Positions 32,080 to 40,152 of a stretch of 40,152 bases of DNA are shown here, in pieces. The DNA is from Hyphomicrobiales bacterium. GTDB taxonomy: Bacteria > Pseudomonadota > Alphaproteobacteria > Rhizobiales > Aestuariivirgaceae. The notes under the pieces are model-generated. The model saw only the letters and a program-made list of their open reading frames with translations, was not told the origin of the DNA and made no database searches. Where the stretch lies: contig JAIBJH010000001.1 of the NCBI GenBank assembly GCA_020029455.1, positions 1 through 40,152 on the forward strand, written 5' to 3'. The translations under genes and the position numbers were made by a program. Positions within the stretch are counted from its first letter, which is position 1; each line of letters opens with the position of its first letter.

Positions 32080-32881
32080 ATTGTGCGGTTGCTTCGAGCG
32101 TTGTGACGCCTGCTGCACTCACGATGCGTCCTCCGCCATTGTCGCACATCACGCTGAAGGTCTGTCCTGCCGTCAGCGGCGCCACGCAGCGATAGTCAAA
32201 TTTCCGCGGCACACTGCCTTGCACGACCGAAAGCTGGTTCAACATCAAGGTTGCCTGCAGCGGCCCATGCACCAGCAGGCCGTCATAGCCTTCCACATCC
32301 CGCGCATATGGTAGATCGTAGTGTATGCGATGGCCATTGAAGGTGAGTGCAGAGAAACGGAACAACAGCAACGGAGACGCCTCGACCTTCCATTGCAATT
32401 CGCCGGGCGGCATTTGCTGCGCCTCAGGCGATTGCCTGGCAATGCCGCCATCCCGGAACAGCAGATCATGGCGCTCCCGCACCACAAGACTACCACGCGC
32501 ACTGAGCTCATGGACCACCGAGACGATACACAATCTGCCACTTGCGCCGTCGCGCCACTTGATGTCGGCAATGCGCGAGACCCGCTCCACCTCATCGCCA
32601 CGCCGAAATGAACTGAACGTCTCTACACTCCCTCCCGCCCACATGCGCTTGGGCAGATCAATGGGTGGCAGGAACAGCCCCTTCTTCTCAGCACCATCCG
32701 GCCCGAGATTTTCAGGCGGATGCGCAGGGATAGCAAGGCACCAATGCAACCCGGGTGGGCAAGAGGCATTGAACAGGTGCGGGGAAAGCGTTGCGCGAAA
32801 TTGTTCAGCGACCCGCTCCGTCACCACATCGTGGCGCGTCACACTGCGCCCGATCCAATCCTTGAAATCATCCTGCGCCAT
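32078..32881 (-). CDS. MaoC/HTD2-type hydratase (mesaconyl-C4-CoA hydratase-like)
   Basis: The 267-aa double hot-dog protein has an N-terminal FAS1-like dehydratase part (FLPPIDLPKRMWAGGSVETF) and a C-terminal hot-dog part with FSALTFNGHRIHYDLPYARD and GLLVHGPLQATLML. These words are typical of bacterial HTD2-like proteins such as mesaconyl-C4-CoA or itaconyl-CoA hydratases. The Asn-Gly-His-x-Ile-His-Tyr motif carries the catalytic His. The substrate is a beta-hydroxyacyl or enoyl-CoA of unknown chain. Its partners (citrate-lyase-like enzyme, CoA transferase) are not next to it. Confidence 0.85.
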   Translation of the reverse strand: MAQDDFKDWIGRSVTRHDVVTERVAEQFRATLSPHLFNASCPPGLHWCLAIPAHPPENLGPDGAEKKGLFLPPIDLPKRMWAGGSVETFSSFRRGDEVERVSRIADIKWRDGASGRLCIVSVVHELSARGSLVVRERHDLLFRDGGIARQSPEAQQMPPGELQWKVEASPLLLFRFSALTFNGHRIHYDLPYARDVEGYDGLLVHGPLQATLMLNQLSVVQGSVPRKFDYRCVAPLTAGQTFSVMCDNGGGRIVSAAGVTTLEATAQ

Positions 32882-32887
32882 GCGGGG

Positions 32888-33151
32888 CTACAGCTTCTTC
32901 TCGGTGCAATTCATGCCGGGCAGAGCCACCTGCTCATAGCTATTGGCCTCATGTTTGCGGCGAAGTTCGGCGCAATCAGCCAGGGGCTTCGTGAGGGGCG
33001 GTGGCACACCTTCCGTCAATTCCTCGATTGGCTGGGCTTCGTGAAAGAACTTGTCATGCCCTTCCCAGTTCAGCGCGGACACTTGCTGCGGGCATAGCGC
33101 CCCTAGCCAAAGGGCCGCCGCCAAGCCAGACTGCCACCAGCGATGAATCAC
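32888..33151 (-). CDS. Small secreted protein, unknown function
   Basis: From a GTG at 33151 (GGGAAGAGG upstream) the frame gives 87 aa: VIHRWWQSGLAAALWLGALC as signal peptide, cleavage near QQVSA, then LNWEGHDKFFHEAQPIEELT and a C-terminal part with two Cys (LADCAELRR and GMNCTEKKL). It lies directly upstream of the MaoC-type gene on the same strand. I recognise no family. The start overlaps the 5' end of the divergent exporter gene by 9 bases, so one of the two starts may lie elsewhere. Confidence 0.5.
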   Translation of the reverse strand: MIHRWWQSGLAAALWLGALCPQQVSALNWEGHDKFFHEAQPIEELTEGVPPPLTKPLADCAELRRKHEANSYEQVALPGMNCTEKKL

Positions 33152-34705
33152 GCCCCTCTTCCCGAAGCTTCCACGCACTTTCACCTGCCCACCTTCAGGC
33201 GCTGGGCCGGGTACGTGGCGCTGTGCATCGGCATGTTCATGGCGATTCTCGACATCCAGGTGGTCGTCACCTCGCTTCATGTCATCGAAGAGGACCTTGG
33301 CATCGGCCCCGAACGCATGAGCTGGGTGCAGACATCCTATCTCATTGCCGAGGTTGTCGCCATTCCGATCATTGGCCTCCTGATGCGGGTCTTTGCCAAG
33401 CGCCGGCTCTTCGCCATCGCCATTGTGCTGTTTACCATTGCTTCCGCCGGATGCGCAGCAAGCTTTGGGTTCTGGGATCTGATGTTCTGGCGGGTGCTGC
33501 AAGGCTTCGCCGGCGGCGTCCTCATCCCGCTCGTCTTCTCGGCCGTCTTCCTGATGTTCCCCAAAGGCATCGAACAGACTCTTGCCACCACGGTCGGTGG
33601 TTTTCTCGCCATCCTCGGTCCCACGCTTGGCCCCCTTATTGGCGGATGGATTACCGAGAACACCTCCTGGCATTGGGTGTTTCTCATCAATATCGCGCCC
33701 GGCATCTTGGCGCTTGTTGTTGGTGTCCTCGCTCTTCCGAAAGAAAGCCCCAATTGGCGGGTCCTCAAGGAACTCGATTGGCTGACTCTGATTGCCTTCG
33801 GTCTGTCATTGGCGCTGTTGATTGTCGGTCTCAAGGAGGCTCCAAAACACGGCTGGCTGAGTACCACCGTTCTTGGTTATTTCGTCGTCTCGGCAATTTG
33901 CCTCGTCCTCTCTCTTCGCCGGGCCTCCTCGGCTATTCACTTCTATTTGTTGCGCGATCGTGCACTCGCCTTCGGCTGCGCCATAAGTTTCCTCTTTGGC
34001 TTTGTGTTGTTCGCAACCGTCTATATTCTTCCCGTGTTCCTGGCCTTTGTCCGCGGCCACGGGCCCCTTGCCATCGGCCTCATCACCGTCGTGATGGGCG
34101 TCACACAGATCTTCGTGGCCCCCTTCATCGTGCAGATTGACCGCTATTTCGATGCCCGTCTGCTCACGGCGCTGGGCTTTGCTGTCTTTGGCGTGGGCCT
34201 CGGCCTCAACGCCTTCCTGACAGTCAACTCGGACTACAACGAAGTCTTCTGGCCCCAGGTAATCCGCGGCGCGACGGTCATGTTCTGCGTGCTGCCATCG
34301 ATCCGCATTGCACTTGCCTTGCAGCCGCTCTCCCAGGTGAACGACGCCTCTGGCCTCTTTAATGTTGTCCGCAATATCGGTGGCGCCATCGGCATTGCCG
34401 TCATGGATACCATCATGTTCACCCGTGGCCCCGAATATGGTGATTGGTTGTTGGAACTTCTCAAGACTGATCCTGCCGCCGCTGCAAGCTATCTTGGATT
34501 GACGCCGGAGGATGTTCCCGCGCCCGATGATGCCATGGGTCTCCTGGGCATCATGGACTCGATTGAACCCGCCGCTCTTACCCTTGCCATCAATGAATGC
34601 TGGTGGCTGTTGGCCGCCGCATCTCTCGCAACGCTTCCGATTCTATGGTGGATGGGCCCGGTTGAAAGCTCAAAGCCCGTCCGCACAATGAAAAAGGAAG
34701 CATGA
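33143..34705 (+). CDS. MFS transporter, DHA2 (EmrB/QacA) family, 14 TM
   Basis: The 520-aa protein is hydrophobic with about 14 helices and starts helix 1 with RWAGYVALCIGMFMAILDIQ (motif D1 of DHA2 carriers), then SWVQTSYLIAEVVAIPIIG, RVLQGFAGGVLIPLVF and GPTLGPLIGGWITENTSWHW (motif C). DHA2 proteins export drugs or metabolites with protons. It is translationally coupled (ATGA at 34702-34705) to a GH125 glycosidase gene, which is unusual for a drug exporter and hints at a different substrate. No EmrA-like membrane fusion partner is present. Confidence 0.88.
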   Translation: MNHAPLPEASTHFHLPTFRRWAGYVALCIGMFMAILDIQVVVTSLHVIEEDLGIGPERMSWVQTSYLIAEVVAIPIIGLLMRVFAKRRLFAIAIVLFTIASAGCAASFGFWDLMFWRVLQGFAGGVLIPLVFSAVFLMFPKGIEQTLATTVGGFLAILGPTLGPLIGGWITENTSWHWVFLINIAPGILALVVGVLALPKESPNWRVLKELDWLTLIAFGLSLALLIVGLKEAPKHGWLSTTVLGYFVVSAICLVLSLRRASSAIHFYLLRDRALAFGCAISFLFGFVLFATVYILPVFLAFVRGHGPLAIGLITVVMGVTQIFVAPFIVQIDRYFDARLLTALGFAVFGVGLGLNAFLTVNSDYNEVFWPQVIRGATVMFCVLPSIRIALALQPLSQVNDASGLFNVVRNIGGAIGIAVMDTIMFTRGPEYGDWLLELLKTDPAAAASYLGLTPEDVPAPDDAMGLLGIMDSIEPAALTLAINECWWLLAAASLATLPILWWMGPVESSKPVRTMKKEA

Positions 34706-35964
34706 CGCCCAAACTCCCCAAGTCCATGGCACGCATGATTGAGCAGGTCGCCGACTGCCTGCCCCAGTTCACACGTTTGCCGAGCATCTTTGCGGACACC
34801 TTCTCCAACACTTTCACCACCACCCTGAAACCGCAAAATGACGGCGGCGTCTTTGTGATTACCGGCGACATTCCGGCCATGTGGCTGCGCGACTCGGCGG
34901 CACAGGTCCGGCCCTATCTGCAACTGGCAAAGACAGATGAGCAATTCGCCGCGCTGATCGCCGGCGTAGTCAAGCGCCAGATGAAATATGTTCTGATTGA
35001 TCCTTACGCCAACGCCTTCAATGAGACCGCCAACGGTCGCTGTCACAATCGCGACAAGACGGAGATGAGCGCCTGGATCTGGGAGCGCAAATACGAACTC
35101 GACTCCTTGTGTGCGCCGCTGCTGCTCTCCCATGATCTCTGGAAAACCACTGGACAAACAGATCATCTCGACCAAAGTTTCCTCAACGGAGCGCGGCTGA
35201 TTGTTGCGACGATTGCGCAAGAACAACACCACGAAACCTCACCCTACTCGTTTGAACGCCTCGAAGGACCACCGTCAGACACTCTTACTAACGAAGGCCG
35301 CGGAAACCCCGTCGCTTACACGGGCATGAGCTGGTCCGGCTTCCGCCCGAGCGATGATGCCTGCGCCTACAATTATCTGATCCCATCAAACATGATGGCG
35401 GCAACGGCACTCACTCGTCTCGCAGGTCTTCCACTTGCAGATGATCAGTTGAAAGTCAGCGCCGTAAAGCTTGCCACGGAAATCCGCGAAGGCATCGAGA
35501 CTTTTGGCAAGGTTGAACATCCGCAACTCGGCACAATCTACGCTTATGAAACGGACGGCCTCGGCAATTACAACCTGATGGATGACGCCAACGTGCCGAG
35601 CCTCCTCTCCACGCCTTACATCGACTATTGCGCCAAGAACGATCCCATCTACCTGGCGACACGGAAGTTCGTCTTGAGTGACGAGAACCCGTTCCACTAC
35701 CGGGGCAAAGCCGCTGCCGGAATCGGCAGTCCCCACACGCCGAAGGACCACATCTGGCCTATAGCCCTCTGCATGCAGGCACTCACCTCCACATCTCGGG
35801 ATGAAAAGCTCTCCTTGCTGGAATCACTTCTCCGCACCGATGCCGAAACCGGGCTGATGCATGAGAGTTTCCACAAGGATGATGCTGCGCAGTTCACAAG
35901 GCCTTGGTTTGCCTGGGCAAACTCGTTGTTTGCAGAAATGGTGATGGATTTGTGCGGATTTTGA
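34702..35964 (+). CDS. Glycoside hydrolase family 125, exo-alpha-1,6-mannosidase type
   Basis: The 420-aa protein (former DUF1237) has VFVITGDIPAMWLRDSAAQV, YVLIDPYANAFNE, DKTEMSAWIWERKYELDSLC, SPYSFERLEGPPSDTL, YTGMSWSGFRPSDDACAYNY and GLMHESFH, all strongly conserved in GH125. The Asp in RPSDD and Glu in MHESF are at the places of the catalytic pair of the Streptococcus enzyme, by memory. No signal peptide is visible, so it should act in the cytoplasm on imported mannosides. The start overlaps the exporter stop by 4 bases (ATGA). Confidence 0.9.
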   Translation: MTPKLPKSMARMIEQVADCLPQFTRLPSIFADTFSNTFTTTLKPQNDGGVFVITGDIPAMWLRDSAAQVRPYLQLAKTDEQFAALIAGVVKRQMKYVLIDPYANAFNETANGRCHNRDKTEMSAWIWERKYELDSLCAPLLLSHDLWKTTGQTDHLDQSFLNGARLIVATIAQEQHHETSPYSFERLEGPPSDTLTNEGRGNPVAYTGMSWSGFRPSDDACAYNYLIPSNMMAATALTRLAGLPLADDQLKVSAVKLATEIREGIETFGKVEHPQLGTIYAYETDGLGNYNLMDDANVPSLLSTPYIDYCAKNDPIYLATRKFVLSDENPFHYRGKAAAGIGSPHTPKDHIWPIALCMQALTSTSRDEKLSLLESLLRTDAETGLMHESFHKDDAAQFTRPWFAWANSLFAEMVMDLCGF

Positions 35965-36165
35965 CTAGCGGGTTACGCAGGTCCCGGACCGCGCAAAATA
36001 TATATTTGTGACTCCACCACAGGTCCCCTTGACGCCTGTCAAGCGGACGCCCCGGAGTTATCCCCCGCCGTCATCAAACTGTGACTTAAGTGCCGAATCC
36101 ACCTTGAGCTTCCCCTGAGAATCGGATGATCATCTGGGCACGAAAAAGGAGACGCGGCGGGCGGC
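35965..36165. other. Intergenic region behind the GH125 gene
   Basis: No gene is visible. A weak hairpin CTTGAC-gcct-GTCAAG lies at 36028-36043 without a T-run. The stretch AAAATATATATTTGTG at about 35996-36010 is AT-rich. The control region of nrdJ begins to the right. Confidence 0.5.
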
Positions 36166-36212
36166 CTACTATATCTGGTATTAACCTTGCGTTAACACAC
36201 TAGCTATTGACG
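36166..36212 (+). promoter_or_regulatory. Two NrdR-like boxes upstream of nrdJ
   Basis: CTACTATATCTGGTAT (36166-36181) and ACACTAGCTATTGACG (36197-36212) match the NrdR box consensus ACACWATATAWWGTGT-type at about 12 and 11 of 16 positions by hand. Their starts are exactly 31 bases apart, that is three helical turns, as in known tandem NrdR sites. The second overlaps the -35 element. NrdR represses ribonucleotide reductase genes when dATP is high. Confidence 0.55.
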
Positions 36213-36235
36213 AAAACGTGGGCTTGTCATAGAGT
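36207..36235 (+). promoter_or_regulatory. Sigma-70-like promoter of nrdJ
   Basis: TTGACG (36207-36212) and TAGAGT (36230-36235) are separated by 17 bases. Transcription would begin near 36242, giving a leader of about 190 nt. The -35 lies inside the second NrdR-like box, a layout fit for repression. Confidence 0.6.
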
Positions 36236-36240
36236 ACGTA

Positions 36241-36398
36241 TCCAAGTTCGTGAGGCCAAAAGGTGGGTAACCAAGTGGGTTGGGCAAGAGGCTTGCCCTG
36301 ATCCCTGCCACACGAATTTGGGGGCGAAATACGCCAAGACAGGAAGTGGTGTTGAACACGGGTTGGGACAAACCCGTGGGCGCTTGCGCGCGCCCACG
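36241..36398 (+). ncRNA. Structured leader RNA of nrdJ (candidate cis-regulatory element)
   Basis: The leader begins with a closing stem CCAAGTTCGTG (36242-36252) with CACGAATTTGG (36311-36321), eleven pairs including one G-U. Inside are GGTGGG/CCCTGCC (262-267 with 303-309), AACC/GGTT (36269-36272 and 36278-36281) and a perfect GGGCAAG-agg-CTTGCCC (36282-36298), a three-way junction. Next come GGCG-aaata-CGCC (36323-36335), CACGGGTT-gggaca-AACCCGTG (36357-36378) and CGTGGGCGC-ttgcgc-GCGCCCACG (36375-36398). The last two share bases 36375-36378 and cannot both form completely. An RNA sensing deoxynucleotides, S-type ligands or cobalamin is possible; no canonical cobalamin box is present. Confidence 0.5.
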
Positions 36399-36430
36399 GA
36401 TCAAAAAGAACATAGAAAAGGGCGACTATT

Positions 36431-39400
36431 ATGAAGATCGAGCGGCGATACACCAAGGAAGGTCATGATGCTTATGATGGCATCGACTTCCGAAAAGCGG
36501 TGAGTGAAATCAAGAATCCGGACGGCTCCATCGTCTTCCGGCAGGATGACATTGAAGTGCCGGCCGCCTGGTCGCAGGTCGCAACCGATATTCTCGCCCA
36601 GAAATATTTCCGAAAGGCGGGGGTCCCGAAAGCCCTAAAGCGCGTTGAGGAAGAAACTGTCCCCTCCTGGCTCTGGCGCTCCATTGAAGATGAGGTAGCC
36701 CTCGAAGGTCTCTCCGGCAAACAACGTCTCACGGGCGAACGTTCCGCCAAGCAGGTGTTCAACCGGCTGGCCGGCACTTGGACCTATTGGGGCTGGAAGG
36801 GCGGCTATTTCGACACTGAAGCCGATGCCCGCGCCTTTTATGACGAACATTGCGCAATGCTGGCTCGCCAGATGTGCGCACCCAACTCCCCTCAATGGTT
36901 CAACACTGGCCTGCACTGGGCCTATGGCATCGATGGCCCCGGCCAGGGACACTATTATATTGACCACGAGACAGGAAAGCTCACCCGCTCCAGGTCAGCC
37001 TATGAGCACCCCCAGCCCCACGCCTGCTTCATCCAGTCCATCTCCGATGACCTGGTGAATGAAGGCGGCATCATGGACCTGTGGGTGCGCGAGGCGCGCC
37101 TCTTCAAATATGGTTCCGGCACCGGCTCCAACTTCTCTTACCTTCGCGGCGAAGGCGAAAAGCTTTCGGGTGGCGGCAAGTCTTCCGGCCTCATGTCCTT
37201 CCTCAAGATCGGTGACCGCGCAGCGGGCGCCATCAAGTCAGGCGGCACCACGCGCCGCGCCGCCAAGATGGTGGTCGTTGACGTCGATCATCCGGATATC
37301 GAGCAATATGTCGATTGGAAGGTGAAGGAAGAGGAGAAGGTTGCCTCCCTCGTCACCGGCTCCAGGATCGTCCGCAAGCACCTGACCCTGATCATGCGGG
37401 CTTGCGTCAATTGCGAAGGTCCGAACAATGACTGTTTCGAGATCGAGAAGAACCCGGCCCTGAAGCGCGCCGTCAAGGATGCGCGCCGCAACATGGTGCC
37501 CGACAACTACATCAAGCGCGTCATTCAGTTTGCGCGCCAGGGCTATACCGACATCGCCTTCGACACCTATGACACCGATTGGGATGGCGAGGCCTATCGC
37601 ACCGTCTCCGGCCAGAACTCCAACAATTCCGTGCGCGTCACCGACGACTTCTTGCGGTCCGTCGAAACCGATGGCGACTGGAACCTCACCGCCCGCATCA
37701 CCAACAAAGTGATGAAGACCATGAAGGCCCGCACCCTGTGGGACAAGATCGGTTATGCCGCCTGGGCTTCCGCCGATCCTGGCATCCAGTTCCATTCAAC
37801 CATCAACGATTGGCACACCTGCAAGGCATCCGGCGACATCCGCGCCTCGAACCCCTGCTCGGAATACATGTTCCTCGACGACACGGCCTGCAACCTCGCG
37901 TCCCTGAATCTGCTGCAGTTCCGCAAGGACGATGGCTCTTTCGACATCGCTTCTTACGAACACGCGACACGCCTGTGGACCATCGTGCTCGAAATCTCGG
38001 TGCTGATGGCGCAGTTCCCCTCCAGGGAAATCGCCAAGCTCTCCTATGAGTACCGCACCCTCGGCCTGGGCTTTGCCAATATCGGCGGCCTGCTGATGAC
38101 CGCCGGCATTCCTTATGACAGCCATGAAGGCCGCGCCATTTGCGCTGCCATCTCGGCCATCATGACAGGCGTGTCCTACGCAACCTCTGCCGAAATGGCG
38201 AAGGAGCATGGCCCCTTCCCCGGCTTTGCCAAGAACCGCGAGCATATGCTGCGCGTCATGCGCAATCACCGCCGCGCGGCTTATGGCGCTGCCGTGGGCT
38301 ATGAAGGTGTGGCGACGGCTCCCGTTCCGCTTGACGAGAACGATCTGCCGGACAAATCGCTGGCCGTGGCTTCGCGCCGCGCCTGGGACAAGGCGGTGGA
38401 ACTGGGCGAGGCCCATGGCTACCGCAATGCGCAAGCCACCGTCGTTGCCCCCACGGGAACGATCGGCCTTGTCATGGATTGCGATACGACCGGCATCGAA
38501 CCTGACTTCGCGCTCGTAAAGTTCAAGAAACTGGCCGGCGGCGGCTACTTCAAGATCATCAACCAGGCCGTGCCGGAGGCACTGCGCACCCTGGGCTACG
38601 CGCCGGACGCAATCGAAGAGATCATCGGCTATGCCGTGGGCCACGGCACGCTGGCCGACTCGCCCACGCTCAACCACATCCAGCTCCGCGCCAAAGGCTT
38701 TGGCGATGCTCAGATCGAGAAGATCGAATCTGGCCTTGCCTCCGCCTTCGACATCAAGTTCGTCTTCAACAAATGGACGCTGGGTGAAGACTTCTGCAAG
38801 TCGGCCCTCAAGCTCACCGACGAGCAGTTGAACGACTTCGGCTTCGACATGCTCTCAGCCCTCGGCTTCTCTAGGGCCGACATCGAGAAGGCTAACATCC
38901 ATGTCTGCGGCGCCATGACACTGGAAGGCGCTCCGGGCCTGAAGGATGAGCACCTGCCAGTCTTCGATTGCGCCAACCCCTGTGGACGCCTCGGCAAGCG
39001 CTATCTCTCGGTTGAAAGCCACATCCGCATGATGGCGGCAAGCCAGCCCTTCATCTCGGGCGCCATCTCCAAGACCATCAACATGCCGAATGATGCGAGC
39101 GTGGAGGAGTGCGCGGCGGCCTACATGCTGTCCTGGAAGCTCGCCATCAAAGCTAACGCGCTTTACCGCGATGGCTCCAAGCTGTCGCAGCCGCTCTCGG
39201 CCCAGCTGATCGCCGATGAGGACGAGATGGAAGATGTGGGCGAGGCGCTTGCCGCCAAGTCCATGCCCGCCCGTGTCGAGACGGTAGTCGAGCGCATCGT
39301 GGAGCGCATCGTCGCCCGTGAGCGCGAAAAGCTCCCCTCACGTCGCAAGGGCTACACCCAGAAGGCGGTGGTGGGCGGCCACAAGGTCTATCTGCGCACC

Positions 39401-40096
39401 GGCGAATATGATGACGGCCGCGTGGGCGAGATCTTCATCGACATGCACAAGGAAGGTGCAGCGCTGCGGGCGATGATGAACAACTTCGCCATCGCCGTGT
39501 CGGTCGGCCTGCAATATGGCGTGCCGCTGGAAGAGTTCGTCGATGCCTTCACCTTCACCAAGTTCGAGCCTGCGGGCATGGTGCAGGGTAACGACTCGAT
39601 CAAGAACGCAACCTCGATCCTCGACTATGTGTTCCGTGAGCTTGCCGTCTCCTATCTCGGCCGCAACGACCTCGCCCATGTGGAGCCTTCGGAATTCGGC
39701 TTCGACGCCTTGGGCAAGGGCGTTGGCACGGAAGAAAGCAGAGTCCCGGTTCCGGCCCAGCGCTTCCTGTCATCGGGCTTCGTAAGGAAAACCAACCTCG
39801 CCAATGTGGTGGTGATGCCGAAGGGCACGCCGACTGCTGCAACCTCCCCGGCCCATGCGCTGCAAATGCGTGCGGGCGAAGCGGTGGGCGCTCTGGCACT
39901 CGCGGACATAACGGTCGTTGAGGCCGCCGTGGCCATGCCCCAACCTGTCATCGTGCAGCAGATGGACCGCCGCATGGAGGCCAAGCTCAAGGGCTACGAA
40001 GGCGAGTGCTGCTCCGAATGCGGCAACTACACCATGGTGCGCAACGGCACCTGCCTGAAATGCGAAACCTGCGGCGGCACGAGTGGGTGTTCTTAG
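36431..40096 (+). CDS. nrdJ: Vitamin B12-dependent (class II) ribonucleotide reductase
   Basis: The 1221-aa protein reduces ribonucleotides using adenosylcobalamin. It has an N-terminal part with APNSPQWFNTGLHWAYGI, HACFIQSISDDL, LFKYGSGTGSNFSYLRG, the radical-site region SNPCSEYMFLDDTACNLASL, ATVVAPTGTIGLVMDCDTTG and a later TSCPD-like part (RTGEYDDGRVGEIFIDMHKE). The C terminus has a Cys-rich zinc-ribbon (CCSECGNYTMV, CLKCETCGGTSGCS) that carries the redox Cys pair. Length is normal for the alphaproteobacterial NrdJ of about 1200 aa. No class I nrdAB is in the window. The ribosome binding site is AAAAGGGCG. Confidence 0.97.
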   Translation: MKIERRYTKEGHDAYDGIDFRKAVSEIKNPDGSIVFRQDDIEVPAAWSQVATDILAQKYFRKAGVPKALKRVEEETVPSWLWRSIEDEVALEGLSGKQRLTGERSAKQVFNRLAGTWTYWGWKGGYFDTEADARAFYDEHCAMLARQMCAPNSPQWFNTGLHWAYGIDGPGQGHYYIDHETGKLTRSRSAYEHPQPHACFIQSISDDLVNEGGIMDLWVREARLFKYGSGTGSNFSYLRGEGEKLSGGGKSSGLMSFLKIGDRAAGAIKSGGTTRRAAKMVVVDVDHPDIEQYVDWKVKEEEKVASLVTGSRIVRKHLTLIMRACVNCEGPNNDCFEIEKNPALKRAVKDARRNMVPDNYIKRVIQFARQGYTDIAFDTYDTDWDGEAYRTVSGQNSNNSVRVTDDFLRSVETDGDWNLTARITNKVMKTMKARTLWDKIGYAAWASADPGIQFHSTINDWHTCKASGDIRASNPCSEYMFLDDTACNLASLNLLQFRKDDGSFDIASYEHATRLWTIVLEISVLMAQFPSREIAKLSYEYRTLGLGFANIGGLLMTAGIPYDSHEGRAICAAISAIMTGVSYATSAEMAKEHGPFPGFAKNREHMLRVMRNHRRAAYGAAVGYEGVATAPVPLDENDLPDKSLAVASRRAWDKAVELGEAHGYRNAQATVVAPTGTIGLVMDCDTTGIEPDFALVKFKKLAGGGYFKIINQAVPEALRTLGYAPDAIEEIIGYAVGHGTLADSPTLNHIQLRAKGFGDAQIEKIESGLASAFDIKFVFNKWTLGEDFCKSALKLTDEQLNDFGFDMLSALGFSRADIEKANIHVCGAMTLEGAPGLKDEHLPVFDCANPCGRLGKRYLSVESHIRMMAASQPFISGAISKTINMPNDASVEECAAAYMLSWKLAIKANALYRDGSKLSQPLSAQLIADEDEMEDVGEALAAKSMPARVETVVERIVERIVAREREKLPSRRKGYTQKAVVGGHKVYLRTGEYDDGRVGEIFIDMHKEGAALRAMMNNFAIAVSVGLQYGVPLEEFVDAFTFTKFEPAGMVQGNDSIKNATSILDYVFRELAVSYLGRNDLAHVEPSEFGFDALGKGVGTEESRVPVPAQRFLSSGFVRKTNLANVVVMPKGTPTAATSPAHALQMRAGEAVGALALADITVVEAAVAMPQPVIVQQMDRRMEAKLKGYEGECCSECGNYTMVRNGTCLKCETCGGTSGCS

Positions 40097-40114
40097 TAGA
40101 TTGGGGTCAGTACC

Positions 40115-40152
40115 ATGAGCATTTCAAGCACTCAACTTGCTTCCATCATAGA
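40115..40152 (+). CDS. Possible start of the next gene (cut by the window edge)
   Basis: Behind nrdJ an ATG at 40115 opens a frame MSISSTQLASII that reaches the window end. GGGG lies 10 bases upstream. Only 12 codons are visible, so this is a guess from position. Confidence 0.35.
   Translation, partial: MSISSTQLASII

Noticed and set aside
33001..34140. 379-codon open frame overlapping the exporter gene on the same strand
   Set aside because: The 33143 frame has clear DHA2 transporter motifs and helices; the alternative is Arg/His/Pro-rich shadow sequence.
36241..36430. Canonical cobalamin riboswitch in front of nrdJ
   Set aside because: A GGTGGGTAACC word and a CCCTGCCA word recall parts of the motif, but GCAACTG/GCCACTG and the AGCCAGGAGACC box are missing, so a standard class is not supported.

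Overview
The window looks like a chromosomal segment of an alphaproteobacterium, most probably of the order Hyphomicrobiales (Rhizobiales). The reasons are a DUF1476 (ATPase zeta-type) gene beside purC, a UPF0314/DUF2585 membrane protein, an alphaproteobacterial-length L9 and S6, a B12-dependent ribonucleotide reductase, and several palindromic intergenic repeats of kinds I associate with this order. No tRNA, rRNA, CRISPR array, insertion sequence or phage gene was seen. All identifications come from reading motifs; no search was run.

Region by region. 1-4107 (minus): a molybdenum hydroxylase operon in the order coxS-coxL-coxM-coxD, with the form II active-site loop AYRGAGR, so CO is not a safe substrate call. 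4.3-8.7 kb: unlinked single genes (DUF4864 protein, EamA exporter, PLP decarboxylase, small secreted proteins, DUF2585 membrane protein). 8.8-17.0 kb: the most coherent accessory unit. A divergent GlxA/CdhR-type AraC regulator faces a beta-keto acid cleavage enzyme, a carnitine-dehydrogenase-type enzyme, an SDR, an acyl-CoA dehydrogenase, an NDP-forming acyl-CoA ligase and a CaiD-like hydratase. Together they can be read as a pathway from gamma-butyrobetaine through crotonobetainyl-CoA, carnitinyl-CoA, carnitine and 3-dehydrocarnitine to glycine betaine plus acetoacetyl-CoA. Four gaps in this unit are occupied by palindromic repeats, two of which are related copies with compensatory changes in an inner hairpin.

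17.1-24.4 kb: a 42-codon gene with its own terminator, a LysR regulator, an SDR, an L,D-transpeptidase, a nicotinate phosphoribosyltransferase, a PEP mutase/isocitrate lyase-like enzyme, a small membrane protein, an alpha/beta hydrolase and an HpcH/HpaI aldolase. 24.4-32.0 kb: housekeeping genes (DUF1476, purC, a BepA-like M48 protease, a DsbA-like protein, accB-accC, aat, rpsF-rpsR-rplI). 32.1-36.0 kb: a MaoC/HTD2-type hydratase, a small secreted protein, a DHA2 exporter translationally coupled to a GH125 exo-mannosidase. 36.0-40.1 kb: nrdJ, preceded by two NrdR-like boxes exactly three helical turns apart, a good sigma-70-like promoter and an approximately 190-nt leader that folds into a closed multibranch domain followed by two mutually exclusive hairpins.

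The strongest candidates for something new are the nrdJ leader RNA, the NDP-ligase version of the butyrobetaine/carnitine route and its missing CoA-release step, the paired covarying repeats, and the 42-aa gene at 17.1 kb.
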